Assembly: GCA_023954135.1 (NCBI GenBank)
Contig: JAMLIN010000024.1
Location: forward strand, 1 to 59,056
Origin: Burkholderiaceae bacterium
GTDB taxonomy: Bacteria > Pseudomonadota > Gammaproteobacteria > Burkholderiales > Burkholderiaceae_E
DNA length: 59,056 nt
Direction: 5' to 3'
Positions 7,859 to 19,226 of the stretch are shown here, piece after piece. Numbering within the stretch: the stretch's first letter is position 1; every line of letters starts with the position of its first letter. The position numbers and the translations under genes are program-made. The notes below the pieces were generated by a model. That model ran no database searches. It had not been told where the DNA came from and saw only the letters and a program-made list of their open reading frames with translations.

Positions 7859-9504
7859 GGCTTGGCTCCTTCGCTTGGCCTGTTGGTGATCAAGTGAGTA
7901 ATGGTTTTGCGATCCGCGCTCTGGCTTGCGAGGTGTTCCATCGGGGCGTCGCTTGCAGACATGTTCGAGCGACTTGCAAGAGGCGAGGGTGCGGCGGCGC
8001 CTCGGGGCGGATTGACGGTGGTTGGCGTCGTGCTGGATACGTCCCAGCCACCCCCGAGCGCCTTGTAAAGCGCCACCAATTGCACTGCGGCGCTGGTATG
8101 CGCGCGTGCGGCCGCGGTCTCAGCGTCGTGCAAGCTGCGTTGGGCGGCCAGCAGTTCCACTAGGGCCACATCGCCTGCGGCGTAGCGGGCCTTGGCGTAG
8201 CCGTAGCTGGTTCGTGCCGCATCCAGGGCCATGGCACGGCGATCCAACGTGTCCAGCCCGCCGTGGTAATCGCCCAGCGCTCGCTCGGCGTCGCCCAGCG
8301 CCGCCAGCACGGCTTGCTCATAGGCCAGCGCAGCCTGCTGCTCGGCGGCTTCGCGTGCTCGAATCTCGGCACGCACGCGGCCACCGTCGAACAGGCGCCA
8401 GGAAATCAGCGGCAGGATGGAAAAACGCGAACTGGATGCATCGAACCAGTTGCCCGTGCTGAGCGCCTGGAATCCGCCACCCACGCCAATAGAGAGTTTG
8501 GGGAACAGCTCGGCCGTGGCCACGCCGATGTCGGCAGAACTCGCCGCCAGGCGCCGTTCCGCGGCCAGCACGTCGGGGCGCCGGCGCAGGATGTCGGCGC
8601 GCTCGCCCACCGGCAAGGCACGCAGCGTGCACGGTGCCAATGGGCCGTCGAGCAATGCCAGTTCACGCTCGGGCGGGGAGCCTAGCAGCACGCCCAGTCC
8701 AAGCACCGCGGCGCGCTGGCGTGCCTGGATGTCCGGCAGCAGCGCGTTGACGGCGGCCCACTGCGCGTAGGCCGCCTCCACATCGGCGGCGGATGCGTCG
8801 CCCAAGGCATGCCGCAGGCGCACCAGCTCCAGGGTCTGCTGCAGCGTATCCAGCGTGGCTTGTTGCGCATGTAGCTCGTAGCCGGCGCCAACGGCGGTGA
8901 ACCAGGTGCGCGCGACCTCGGCCACGATGCGCATGCGCACACCCTGTGCTTCAACCTCGGTGGCTTGCAGGCGAGCGCTGGCGCCTTCCAGAGCGCGCCG
9001 CTTGGCGCCGAACAGATCGGCCTCCCAGGCCGCATCAAAGCCCGCGTCGTAAATGGTCTGCGTAGCGTCGAGGCCGGGAATGGAGCCCACGGGCAAGGGG
9101 CCGTTCTCGCTTTGACGGCGCCGATTGACGCTGGCCCCAGCGCCAACGGTGGGAAGCCGATCTCCTGCCACGCGGTCGCGCAGCGCACGCGCTTCGTCAA
9201 TGCGTGCCGCAGCCTGGCGCAGATCCAGGTTCTGTGCCAGCGCCGTGCCTATCAGACGATCGAGGATGGGGTCGTCCAACGCAGACCACCAGCGGGCCAG
9301 GTCCGCGGACTGCGATTCGCTCGCCAGTGGCAAGGTCCAACCGGCGCCGATATCCACCGGAGGCGGCTCGCGGTAGTCGGGGCCCACGGCCGCACAGGCG
9401 GTCAGCAGTACGCAGGACAGGGCCAGCGCGAGCGGGCGCAAGCACCTGGACGTTGGCTCCGCAGTGGGCATGCGCGAGGAAAGGTTACCGACTTTGGTTT
9501 TCAT
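7855..9504 (-). CDS. RND/ABC outer-membrane efflux lipoprotein (NodT/OprM-like)
   Basis: This 549-residue TolC-type outer-membrane factor has the lipobox LLTACA near residue 30 after a signal sequence. The typical family start is AVGPDYREP, with later motifs [36 protein letters not shown] and [16 protein letters not shown]. The ATG at 9504 overlaps the upstream permease stop as ATGA. The C-terminal ~50 residues after [10 protein letters not shown] are longer than usual and low complexity. It should form the outer-membrane channel for the ABC exporter encoded just upstream. Confidence 0.9.
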   Translation of the reverse strand: MKTKVGNLSSRMPTAEPTSRCLRPLALALSCVLLTACAAVGPDYREPPPVDIGAGWTLPLASESQSADLARWWSALDDPILDRLIGTALAQNLDLRQAAARIDEARALRDRVAGDRLPTVGAGASVNRRRQSENGPLPVGSIPGLDATQTIYDAGFDAAWEADLFGAKRRALEGASARLQATEVEAQGVRMRIVAEVARTWFTAVGAGYELHAQQATLDTLQQTLELVRLRHALGDASAADVEAAYAQWAAVNALLPDIQARQRAAVLGLGVLLGSPPERELALLDGPLAPCTLRALPVGERADILRRRPDVLAAERRLAASSADIGVATAELFPKLSIGVGGGFQALSTGNWFDASSSRFSILPLISWRLFDGGRVRAEIRAREAAEQQAALAYEQAVLAALGDAERALGDYHGGLDTLDRRAMALDAARTSYGYAKARYAAGDVALVELLAAQRSLHDAETAAARAHTSAAVQLVALYKALGGGWDVSSTTPTTVNPPRGAAAPSPLASRSNMSASDAPMEHLASQSADRKTITHLITNRPSEGAKP

Positions 9505-10619
9505 TGCAGGCGTCCTCGGACGAATACGGTGGCCATCGTCAAGGTGGCGAGGGCGATGACCGCCAGCGGCCACAGACTGGCGAGAATGTCGCCGGGCGGC
9601 ATGGCCTTGAGAAAGCTGCCTTCGACGATGATGAGGAAGTGGGTCAGCGGAATGGCCTGAGCCAACCATTGCAGAACCACCGGCATGTTCTCCACCGGGG
9701 TGGCAAAGCCAGACATCAGCACCGCTGGCACACCCACAGCGAATGCCCCCAGGATGGCCTGCTGCTGCGTCATGCTGACCGCGGAAATCATCAGGCCGAT
9801 GCCGACCACCGACAGGATAAAAAGCACCAAGCTCGCCAGCAGCAGGCTGAACGATCCGGTGAAGGGGATGCTGAACAGGAAAATGCCCGCGCTGATCATG
9901 AACAGCCCGAGCAGGGTGCCGATCGCCAGTGCCGGCAGCGACTTGGAGATGATGATTTCCGGCGTCGAGGTCGGTGACACCAGCAACTGGTCGAAGGTGC
10001 CCAGCTCGCGTTCGCGCGCAATCGACAGCGAAGTAATGAGCAGGGAACTGAACAGGGCCAGGATGCCGGTCAGACCCGGTACGATGAACCAGCGATAGAC
10101 CAGATTCGGGTTGAACCAATGGCGGACAACCACCGGATTCGGCGCCTGCGCGTCGGGCACGACCTCGGCACCGACGTCGGCGGCAATGGTGGATAGATAG
10201 GCCACGGTGATCTGGCCCGAATTGCTGCGTCGGCCATCTACGAGTACCTGGGCGCGGCCGCTGTCACCAGCGGCGATCGTGCGCGAGAAATCCACGGGAA
10301 TGGCAAGCGCCGCGATCACTTCGCCCCGGTCGATCAGATCATGCAGTTGCCGCGGGCTGTCCACGTGCCGCACGCGGGTGATGAAGCCGGCGCTGTCCAG
10401 ACGCTGCACCAGTTCGTGCGACCAACGCCCCGCGTCCTGGTTGTACACGGCGATATCGACATTGCGCACTTCCAGTGTCGCGGCAAAGGCGAAGATCAGC
10501 AGTTGCAGGATGGGCGGCACGAACACCACCATGCGGCTGCGCGGGTCGCGCAGGACGCTGAGCACCTCCTTGATGAACTGCGCCCGCAAGCGGACAAGAC
10601 TGAAGACAGAGCCGGGCAT
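9501..10619 (-). CDS. ybhR: ABC-2 exporter permease (YbhR-like)
   Basis: The 372-residue protein starts MPGSVFSLVRLRAQFIKEVLSVLRDPRSRM. An N-terminal helix (VVFVPPILQLLIFAFA) is followed by a large periplasmic loop (about residues 50-175) and five C-terminal helices, the usual ABC-2 layout. FDQLLVSPTSTPEIIISKSLPAL is the conserved cytosolic coupling segment. The start at 10619 is preferred over upstream frame extension because it lies 5 bases after the first permease ends and aligns with the family. In E. coli the equivalent operon is cecR-ybhGFSR, and the order here is the same. It pairs with the next permease upstream as the two membrane halves. Confidence 0.88.
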   Translation of the reverse strand: MPGSVFSLVRLRAQFIKEVLSVLRDPRSRMVVFVPPILQLLIFAFAATLEVRNVDIAVYNQDAGRWSHELVQRLDSAGFITRVRHVDSPRQLHDLIDRGEVIAALAIPVDFSRTIAAGDSGRAQVLVDGRRSNSGQITVAYLSTIAADVGAEVVPDAQAPNPVVVRHWFNPNLVYRWFIVPGLTGILALFSSLLITSLSIARERELGTFDQLLVSPTSTPEIIISKSLPALAIGTLLGLFMISAGIFLFSIPFTGSFSLLLASLVLFILSVVGIGLMISAVSMTQQQAILGAFAVGVPAVLMSGFATPVENMPVVLQWLAQAIPLTHFLIIVEGSFLKAMPPGDILASLWPLAVIALATLTMATVFVRGRLQ

Positions 10620-10624
10620 GGGCG

Positions 10625-11790
10625 CTACTCCAGGTTCTTGCGCGTGGCGCGCTTGGCCAGCATGAAGAACAGCGCCCCGATCGCCGCCATGGCCGCCAGG
10701 TTGGGCAGGAATACCGCCCAGATGTCCCCGGCCAGGAACACCGTCTTCAGCGAGTCGACGAAGAAGCGGGCCGGAACCACCCAGGTGATTGCGCGGATCG
10801 GCGCCGGCATGGCGTCGATCTCGTACAGGAATCCCGAAAGCATGAATGCCGGCAGGAAGCCGGAGAACAGCGCGATCTGCGCCGCCAGGAACTGATTGCG
10901 CGCCAGTGAGGAGATGAGCAGGCCCTGGCCCAGCGCCGGCACCATGAACACCGCCGACAGCAGCAACAGAGCCGCGAGCGAGCCGCGCAAGGGCACACCG
11001 AACACGAACACGGCGAGCGCCGCCGCCCCCAGCGTGGACAACATGCCGAGCACGAAATACGGCAGGAGCTTGCCGATCAGGATTTCCGCCACCGAAGCAG
11101 GCGTGGACAGCACCGCCTCCATGGTGCCGCGCTCCCATTCGCGCGCCACCACCAGTGCGGTCAGCATGGTGCCGATGATGGTCATGACGATGGCGATGGC
11201 GCCGGGAATCAGCGCCCGGCGGCTCTCCAGTTCGGGGTTGAACCAGTAGCGCGGCTCCAGCACCACGGCCTGCGCGGGCGCCGCAACGTCAAGCCCGGCA
11301 CGCCAGGTCTGCACCACGCCCTTGGCGTAGTTCTCGACGTAGTTGGCGGTGTTGGGGTAGGAGCCGTCGGTGATGATCTGCACCAGCGGCTCGCTGCCCC
11401 GCAAGGCCAGACGCTGCTCGAAGTCCTGCGGAATCACCACATAGCCGCGCAACGCGCCCGACACCAGCTTGTCCGCTACTTCGCGCCGGTCGTGGGCAAA
11501 GTGCGCATCCAGAAAGCGGGTTCCAGAAAAGGCGGCCGCCAGCTCTTGCGCGGCGGCACCGGGCGATTCCAGCACCACGCCGATGCGCACGTTCCTGGCA
11601 TCCAGCGACACGGCATAGGCGAACAGCAACAGCAACACTACTGGCAGCACGAACGCGATCAGCAGCGTCGAAGGGTCGCGCAGCGCCTGCACACTTTCCT
11701 TGTAAACCAAGGCCATGAGACGCTGTAAATTGAAGCGGCTCAGCTGGACCTGCATGGTTTCGCCCGTATCCCTGGATCGTGGCGCGGTGT

Positions 11791-11794
<4 letters not shown>
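10625..11794 (-). CDS. ybhS: ABC-2 exporter permease (YbhS-like)
   Basis: The 389-residue ABC-2 permease has an N-terminal helix (LLIAFVLPVVLLLLFAYAVS), then a long extracytoplasmic segment with DGSYPNTANYVENYAKG and PRYWFNPELESR. Five or six C-terminal helices follow, and REWERGTMEAVLSTPASVAEI is the coupling motif. The start ATG at 11794 overlaps the stop of the ATPase gene, which supports it over the internal Met at 11755. It is one of the two membrane subunits of the YbhGFSR-type exporter; the substrate is unknown. The E. coli system has been linked to drug tolerance and Na+/Li+ export. Confidence 0.88.
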
Positions 11795-13554
<1,760 letters not shown>

Positions 13555-13555
13555 C

Positions 13556-14590
13556 TCAGCGTTCCCCCGCTGGGATGCCGGTTATCGAGCCGACTTCGAT
13601 CGTTACCGGCATACCCTGGCGCAGTGCACCGTCGCTGTCGGCTTCGTCGATGACGATGCGCAGGCGGTACACCAGATCCGTTCGCAGATCGGTGGTTTCA
13701 ACAGTCTTCGGCGTGAACTCGGCGCGTGGCGAGATGAAGCCAATCTGGCCGCGATAGACCTTGTCGGATGTGTCGCTCCTGACACGCACCGTGGTACCGG
13801 GGGCGATGCGCCCCAGGTCTGGTTCACTCACGTAGGCGCGCACGTAAACGGGCTTGTCCAGACTCAGGCTGTAGACCGTGCTTTGGCTCGCGACCATGCT
13901 GCCTGGTTCGCGTACCCGCGCGATGACGGTCCCGTCACTGGGCGCCGTCAATTCGGTGTCCGCAAGGGATGTGGTGGCCTGCGCCACGGCAGCCTGTGTC
14001 GCCGCAAGGCGAGCCTCTGCCGCGGCGATGTCTTCCTTGCGGAAACCCTCGGACGCTTGAGACAGTGCTGCCTTGGCGGCTTCAACGCCCGCGGCAGCCT
14101 GATCCCTTGCCGCGCGGGCGGCATCGACCGTGCGCTGGCTGCTGGCGCCCGATGCCAGCAGGCCGCTTTGGCGCTGAAAGTTGCGCTCGGCCTCGGTAGC
14201 CAGCGCCTGCGCCTGCCTGAGCGCCTCGCGTGCCTGGGTGATTTCCTGCGGCCGCAGGCCGCGGCGCAGCTTGGTCAGCTCCGCCTGCGCCACATGCACC
14301 TGGGCCTGCGTTGCCGCAAGAGCGTCCCGATACGGCTGCGCGTCCAGCACCGCCAAGCGGGTGCCGGCACTGACGGCGTCGCCTTCGTCGAACGTCATTT
14401 CAGCCACGCGCCCTGGCTGGCGAAAGGCCAGCTGCACCTCGCGGATGTCGACGTTGCCGTAGAGGCGCAGGGGGTCTCGCTGATCATGGTCGCGCAATAG
14501 CCAGTACGCTAGTGCGCCACCAAGAGAAAGCGCGACGATGGCGATCACGACCCAGCGGGTTTTTTTGCTTGGGAGATTGGGAGTTGTCAT
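13556..14590 (-). CDS. ybhG: HlyD-family periplasmic adaptor (YbhG-like)
   Basis: This 344-residue membrane-fusion protein has a single N-terminal anchor (WVVIAIVALSLGGALAYWLL). A biotinyl-lipoyl-like half motif follows (LYGNVDIREVQLAFRQPGRVAEMTFDEGD), then an Ala/Gln-rich coiled-coil hairpin (about residues 90-200) and the second lipoyl half (ELTAPSDGTVIARVREPGSMV). It would bridge the inner-membrane ABC transporter and the outer-membrane factor. I chose the start at 14590 because the N-terminal helix follows at once; the frame is open further upstream without family similarity. Confidence 0.9.
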   Translation of the reverse strand: MTTPNLPSKKTRWVVIAIVALSLGGALAYWLLRDHDQRDPLRLYGNVDIREVQLAFRQPGRVAEMTFDEGDAVSAGTRLAVLDAQPYRDALAATQAQVHVAQAELTKLRRGLRPQEITQAREALRQAQALATEAERNFQRQSGLLASGASSQRTVDAARAARDQAAAGVEAAKAALSQASEGFRKEDIAAAEARLAATQAAVAQATTSLADTELTAPSDGTVIARVREPGSMVASQSTVYSLSLDKPVYVRAYVSEPDLGRIAPGTTVRVRSDTSDKVYRGQIGFISPRAEFTPKTVETTDLRTDLVYRLRIVIDEADSDGALRQGMPVTIEVGSITGIPAGER

Positions 14591-14615
14591 CGATGAGTTT
14601 CCGCTGGAGACAGGT

Positions 14616-15041
14616 TCAGCGCTCGCGTGTGGCGGGCAAATGCGTCTGCGACCGGCGCCAGGCGATGGCCGCAATGCCAGCCCACACCAGCGTGCGAAGC
14701 GTCATGGCGATTGCCGTGCGCTGCTCCCAGGCGCCACCAAGAACCACATGCACGCCGAAAGCCAGGAATACGAACGCAGTCGCCACCGTGATGGCGATCG
14801 CCAGCCACGTGGCCCAGCGCCGGCGCAACCACAAACCGACGCCAGCGACGATGTATGCGAACCCGGCCATAAAGTTGAACCAGAGGACGAAAGGCACATA
14901 GCTTCCGGCCTCGTCGCGCGCCGCGCCTTCAAAGAACAGGACTGCGCCCCCCTCCCTGAGAGTCAGCAGGCCAAAGCCGATGGCCAGCAGAGAAATCACG
15001 CGCACCCAGATGTCGCGCCCGCTGTGTGCTGTCATGTTCAT
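14616..15041 (-). CDS. Small four-helix membrane protein of unknown function
   Basis: The 141-residue protein has four hydrophobic segments (about residues 12-30, 45-65, 72-95 and 108-125). The start at 15041 (MNMTAHSGRD) follows GGGAG at good spacing. I do not recognise a named family beyond small inner-membrane proteins. It lies between the TetR gene and the HlyD gene on the same strand, so it is probably co-transcribed with the exporter. It could be an accessory membrane protein of the exporter or simply stress related. Confidence 0.65.
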   Translation of the reverse strand: MNMTAHSGRDIWVRVISLLAIGFGLLTLREGGAVLFFEGAARDEAGSYVPFVLWFNFMAGFAYIVAGVGLWLRRRWATWLAIAITVATAFVFLAFGVHVVLGGAWEQRTAIAMTLRTLVWAGIAAIAWRRSQTHLPATRER

Positions 15042-15103
15042 TGCTCCCGGTTCTTCAGGAAGGTTTGCGAATCGCTGCGGCACTTGCGGGCCGGACCGGT
15101 GAT

Positions 15104-15712
15104 TCACGTGCCGCTTTCGATGCCACGCCGATAGATGGCATACACGGCCGGAGCCTCACGGCGGATTCGACTGACCTTGCCGGCCAGCAGGGACTGCATG
15201 ACCAGCCCCTGGATCGTGCCGATGAACAACACGGCGGCGGCATCCACGTCCAGTTCCGCGCTCAGTTCGCCCTGTGCCTTGCCTGCTTCCATGAGGCGGC
15301 GCAGGCGTTGCTCGTACTGGCGGATCAGGGTTTGCACCATGCGCTTGGCCAGCGTTTCGTCAGAGCGTTGCAACTCTCCGAACAACATGCGTGGCACGCC
15401 CGGGTGCTTGGACACGAAGTCGATGTGCGTCATGAACATCGCCTCCAGGGCTGCCGCAGGGGATGCCCCGCTTTCGGCCGCCTTGTCCACGCTGGCCAGT
15501 AGGCGTTCGCTGACCCAGGACATGGTGGCTTGCAGGATCGCGTCCTTGGTGGGGAAGTGACGAAACAGCGCGCCCTGCGTCAAACCCATTCGATCGGCAA
15601 TCGCCGTGGTCGTGATCTCGGCCGGGTTCTGCTCGGCAGCCAAGTCGACCACGGCTTGCACCGTGGCCGCGCGCCGCTCTTCGGCGGGCAGGTACTGGGG
15701 GCGTTCGCTCAT
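15104..15712 (-). CDS. TetR/AcrR-family regulator (CecR-like position)
   Basis: The 202-residue protein has a typical TetR N-terminal helix-turn-helix (ITTTAIADRMGLTQGALFRHFPTKDAIL, residues 33-60) and an all-helical ligand domain. It is the first gene of the leftward exporter train, as cecR (ybiH) is in E. coli cecR-ybhGFSR. A 22-bp dyad lies 16 bases upstream of the start (15728-15749) and a nearly identical dyad lies in front of phaC (15979-16000). This suggests autoregulation plus control of the PHA operon. The inducer is unknown. Confidence 0.9.
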   Translation of the reverse strand: MSERPQYLPAEERRAATVQAVVDLAAEQNPAEITTTAIADRMGLTQGALFRHFPTKDAILQATMSWVSERLLASVDKAAESGASPAAALEAMFMTHIDFVSKHPGVPRMLFGELQRSDETLAKRMVQTLIRQYEQRLRRLMEAGKAQGELSAELDVDAAAVLFIGTIQGLVMQSLLAGKVSRIRREAPAVYAIYRRGIESGT

Positions 15713-15727
15713 TCTCTATTTCTCCAC

Positions 15728-15749
15728 ATAGTAAGTGACCTATTACTAT
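15728..15749. promoter_or_regulatory. Candidate TetR operator, tetR side
   Basis: This 22-base imperfect palindrome has outer arms ATAGTAA and TTACTAT around a GTGACCTA core. On the reverse strand it matches the element at 15979-16000 at 20 of 22 positions. It sits just upstream of the tetR start codon (15712), where binding would block leftward transcription. The call rests on the repeat itself and its location; no binding data are available. Confidence 0.7.
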
Positions 15750-15978
15750 CCTAGCACAACGAATTCCCGTTGTGGAAGAAGAGCAATCCGACGATTCGAG
15801 ACAGAGCGAGCTTGATCGTGATCGCAGGCGACGAACGGCTTGGTTCTGCACAACTTCGGGCGTTGCTGCGTCAACGTGTGGGCGTTGAGAGCGACTTGAC
15901 GGCATCCAGTCAGGAGACGATGCCGCGGGAGAACGGTTGTCGGGGGTGTGGGTTGCATTCTCGCTCGCACTGGATAAG
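15750..15978. other. tetR-phaC intergenic region
   Basis: About 230 bases between the two operator copies carry no convincing gene. A 7-bp inverted repeat (CACAACG at 15755-15761 and CGTTGTG at 15768-15774, six-base loop) is present close to the tetR-side operator. Short open frames here lack ribosome sites and family similarity. Confidence 0.5.
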
Positions 15979-16000
15979 ATAGTAATATGTCACTCACTAT
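15979..16000. promoter_or_regulatory. Candidate TetR operator, phaC side
   Basis: This is the second copy of the 22-base dyad (ATAGTAA arm, TCACTCACTAT right half), 20/22 identical to the reverse complement of 15728-15749. It ends 3 bases before the AAAGGAG ribosome site of phaC, so a bound repressor would cover the phaC promoter or leader. The pair links PHA synthesis genes to the regulator of the exporter operon. Confidence 0.7.
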
Positions 16001-16015
16001 TGAAAGGAGCTGGTG

Positions 16016-17782
16016 ATGACTGCTGTCGGCTTGATGGCCCAACAGGCGCCGGCATCGCCTGAAAGCACGCCCCCCGATATCCTGGATGTGCTTGCCAACG
16101 CCTTGCGGGCACGCGGCACTGGCGGGGTGTCGCCGGCGGCGGGTCTGCTGGCTTGGTATGACTGGGCGCTACACCTCTGTCTTTCGCCTGGCAAGCAGCA
16201 CAAGTTGCTGGAGAAGGGGCTGCACAAGCAGCAGCGCCTCGCGCGTTACGCAGTGCGCGCCGCAAACTCGCGCGCCTGCCCGACTTGCATCGAGCCGCTG
16301 GAGCAGGATCGGCGCTTCGCCGATGCTGTTTGGCAGCAATGGCCCTTCAACGTGATTCACCAGGGCTTCTTGCTGCAGCAGCAGTGGTGGCACAACGCCA
16401 CCACTGGCGTGCGCGGCGTGTCGCGCCATCACGAGAGATTGGTCACTTTCGCCGGCCGGCAGTGGCTCGACATGTGGTCGCCGGCCAATTTCATCTAAAC
16501 GAATCCTGAGGTGCTGCGCGCCATCACGGACAGCGGTGGTGCCAACCTCTGGCACGGCGCAATGAACTTCCTGGAAGATGCACGGCGTCTCGTGCTCGAC
16601 GAAGGGCCGGCAGGAGTCGAAGGGTTCGAGGTCGGCAAGGACGTGGCGGTCACGCCAGGAAAGGTGGTGTTCCGCAATCACCTGATCGAGCTCATCCAGT
16701 ACACGCCCACCACGACCGACGTGTATGCCGAGCCGGTGCTAATCGTCCCTTCCTGGATCATGAAGTACTACATCCTCGACCTGTCGCCGCACAACTCGAT
16801 GGTGAAGTACCTGGTCGATCAGGGGCACACGGTGTTCATCCTTTCATGGAAGAACCCGACGGCAGCCGATCGTGACCTCGGCCTGGAGGATTACCGCTGG
16901 CTGGGGGTCATGGATGCGATGGACGCGGTCACGTCCATCGTGCCCGAACGCAAGGTGCAGGCGGTCGGCTATTGCCTGGGCGGCACGTTGCTCTCGATTG
17001 CCGCCGCCGCGATGGCGCGCGATGGCGACGAGCGTCTGCAAAGCCTGACGCTGCTGGCGTCGGAGATCGATTTCCGCGAGTCGGGCGAGATCGCGCTTTT
17101 CATCGACGACAGTCAACTGGCATGGCTGGCAGCCGGCATGTGGGACAAGGGCTATCTCGACGGCAAGCAGATGGCTGGCGCGTTCCAGATGCTCAACTCG
17201 CGCGACCTGATCTGGTCGCGCCGGGTGCGCGAGTACCTGCTGGGTGAACGGCAGGGGTTCAATGACCTGATGGCCTGGAACGCCGACGTGACCCGGATGC
17301 CGTATCGCATGCACAGCGAATATCTGCGGCGTTTGTATCTGGACAACGATCTGGCTGAAGGACGCTACCGCGTCGGCGGGAAGCCCGTGGCGATCGCCGA
17401 CATCGAAGTGCCGATGTTCATCGTCGGCACGGTGCGCGACCATGTCGCCCCTTGGCCGTCTGTGTACAAGATGCACCTGCTCAGTGATGCGGAACTGACT
17501 TTCGTACTGACCAGTGGCGGACACAACGCCGGCGTGGTCAGCGAGCCGAGGCACCCCCGACGCAGCTACCAGATTGCCACCCGCAGCACCGGCGCTCGCT
17601 ACGTCGATCCGCAAACGTGGCGCGACGAAACCCCGCTGAATGACGGCTCCTGGTGGCCGGCCTGGCAGCAGTGGCTGGCGCGGCGCTCGGCCGGGCGCGT
17701 GACGCCGCCCGCCATGTTCGGGATGCATGGCGTGTACGCACCGCTTGGCGATGCGCCGGGGACATACGTGGCGATGAAGTGA
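16016..17782 (+). pseudogene. phaC: Class I PHA synthase split by an in-frame TAA
   Basis: The frame encodes 588 codons of a class I poly(3-hydroxyalkanoate) polymerase if a single stop is ignored. ATG 16016 follows AAAGGAG. The N-terminal PhaC_N part runs to WSPANFI, then TAA (16496-16498), and continues in the same frame with TNPEVL, exactly where family members read through (ANF-x-x-TNPEV). The second part holds the whole catalytic set: the lipase-like box GYCLGG (Cys nucleophile), VRDHVAPW (Asp) and GGHNAGV (His). A GTG at 16511 could restart translation of 423 residues, but it has no good ribosome site. The stop may be a true nonsense mutation, a sequencing error or a read-through codon. 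The phasin and phaB downstream look intact. Confidence 0.85.
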
Positions 17783-17890
17783 CCTGAAGCCCCGAGGCCG
17801 CGACAAGACCACCTCAATCTCAATCGGGCAGTTCTTCAGGAAGGCCCGCACACGCCCCGTTGGGGCACATCTCGACGAAGGAGTACTGCA

Positions 17891-18322
17891 ATGAACGGCG
17901 ACCGGCCCATCCATCTCTACAAGGCCAATGCCCAACTGCAGCTGCAGATCACCCGTCTGCTGCAAGAGAGCGGCCAACAGTGGCTCGAAGCGATGCAGCA
18001 GATCAGCGCTGGCGGCGTGTTGGAGACCACCTCGCGCATCCATGGCCTTCAGCAAGCGGCGGACTGGCAAGCGCTCGCGACTTTGCCAGTCGAGGTGTTC
18101 CAGCGCTTGTTTCAGGGTCGCGTGGGAGATGCGCAAGCAGTCGCCAACGCCGCTGCCAAGAGCCAGGCCGTTTTTGCCGATGGCCTGCGCCAGGCGCTCG
18201 TCACTTGGCAGGAGTCTGTATCGGCGACGTTCGGCGCCAGCGGCGACACAGCCTCTTTTGCGCAGCTTTTCCAGCCGTGGACTGCCCAAAGCTCGGCACC
18301 ACAGGGCAAGACTAGGAAATAA
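17891..18322 (+). CDS. Phasin-family PHA granule protein
   Basis: This 143-residue, largely helical protein resembles the phasin_2 family, with amphipathic segments such as QLQLQITRLLQESGQQWLEAM and AAAKSQAVFADGLRQALVTWQESV. GAAGGAG lies upstream of the ATG at good spacing. It would coat PHA granules. It lies between phaC and phaB in the usual order of a PHA operon. Confidence 0.8.
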   Translation: MNGDRPIHLYKANAQLQLQITRLLQESGQQWLEAMQQISAGGVLETTSRIHGLQQAADWQALATLPVEVFQRLFQGRVGDAQAVANAAAKSQAVFADGLRQALVTWQESVSATFGASGDTASFAQLFQPWTAQSSAPQGKTRK

Positions 18323-18332
18323 GGGGGACGCA

Positions 18333-19079
18333 ATGAACACGAAGCAACGGACCGCACTTGTGACGGGCGGCAACCGGGGGCTGGGCGCGGCGATCGCTCA
18401 TGCCCTGCACGATGCTGGCCACCGCGTGATCGTTACGCATACCCTCGGCAACACCACGATTGGCCAGTGGCAGGAAGCGCAGGCAACACAGGGCTACATA
18501 TTCACTGCTTACGGCGTAGATGTATCCGAATACGAGTCATCGCAGGAACTGGCGCGGAACATCCACGCCGATGGTCATCGGATCGACATCCTGGTGAACA
18601 ACGCCGGCATCACTCGCGATGCCACGCTGCGCAAGCTCGACAAGGCCGGCTGGGACGCCGTGCTGCGCACCAACCTGGACTCCATGTTCAATGTCACCAA
18701 GCCATTCATCGATCCGATGGTGGAGCGTGGCTGGGGGCGCATCGTCAACGTCTCGTCGATCAACGGCAGCAAGGGGCAGTTCGGCCAGACCAATTACTCG
18801 GCGGCCAAGGCCGGCGTGCACGGCTTCACCAAGGCGCTGGCGCAGGAGGTGGCGCGCAAGGGCGTGACGGTCAACACCGTCTCGCCGGGCTATCTGGCCA
18901 CCGAAATGGTGATGGCCGTGCGCGAAGACGTGCGCCAGAAGATCATCGAAGCGATTCCGGTGGGTCGCCTTGGCCAGCCGGATGAGATCGCGGCGCTGGT
19001 GGCCTTCATCGCCAGTGAGGCTGCCGCCTTCATGACGGGCAGCAACGTGGCGATGAACGGTGGCCAGCACATGTCTTGA
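18333..19079 (+). CDS. phaB: Acetoacetyl-CoA reductase (PhaB-type SDR)
   Basis: The 248-residue short-chain dehydrogenase has the TGGNRGLGAAIA nucleotide motif near residue 12, NNAGI (about 89), and catalytic NVSSING and the YSAAKAG Tyr-Lys pair. The GYLATEMVMAV and PVGRLGQPDEIA segments are typical of PhaB/PhbB. It reduces acetoacetyl-CoA to (R)-3-hydroxybutyryl-CoA for PHA synthesis using NADPH. The start at 18333 follows AAGGGGG, 10 bases after the phasin stop. Confidence 0.9.
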   Translation: MNTKQRTALVTGGNRGLGAAIAHALHDAGHRVIVTHTLGNTTIGQWQEAQATQGYIFTAYGVDVSEYESSQELARNIHADGHRIDILVNNAGITRDATLRKLDKAGWDAVLRTNLDSMFNVTKPFIDPMVERGWGRIVNVSSINGSKGQFGQTNYSAAKAGVHGFTKALAQEVARKGVTVNTVSPGYLATEMVMAVREDVRQKIIEAIPVGRLGQPDEIAALVAFIASEAAAFMTGSNVAMNGGQHMS

Positions 19080-19226
19080 GTCGGGGAGCCCGTGGCGCTA
19101 GCGGGTGGTCTCCGACGCGGCAAGCAGAGCAGCGCCAGAACATTTTTCCCATCACCGAAGGGGAAAGCGAGGCGCAATCCGCATGAGGTGGACGCAGGCC
19201 AGGAGCGAGGCGAACAGGAGGCCGCA

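Noticed and set aside
15770-15982. A 70-codon frame between tetR and phaC
   Set aside because: It begins at a TTG without a ribosome site, overlaps the phaC-side operator and shows no similarity to a known family.
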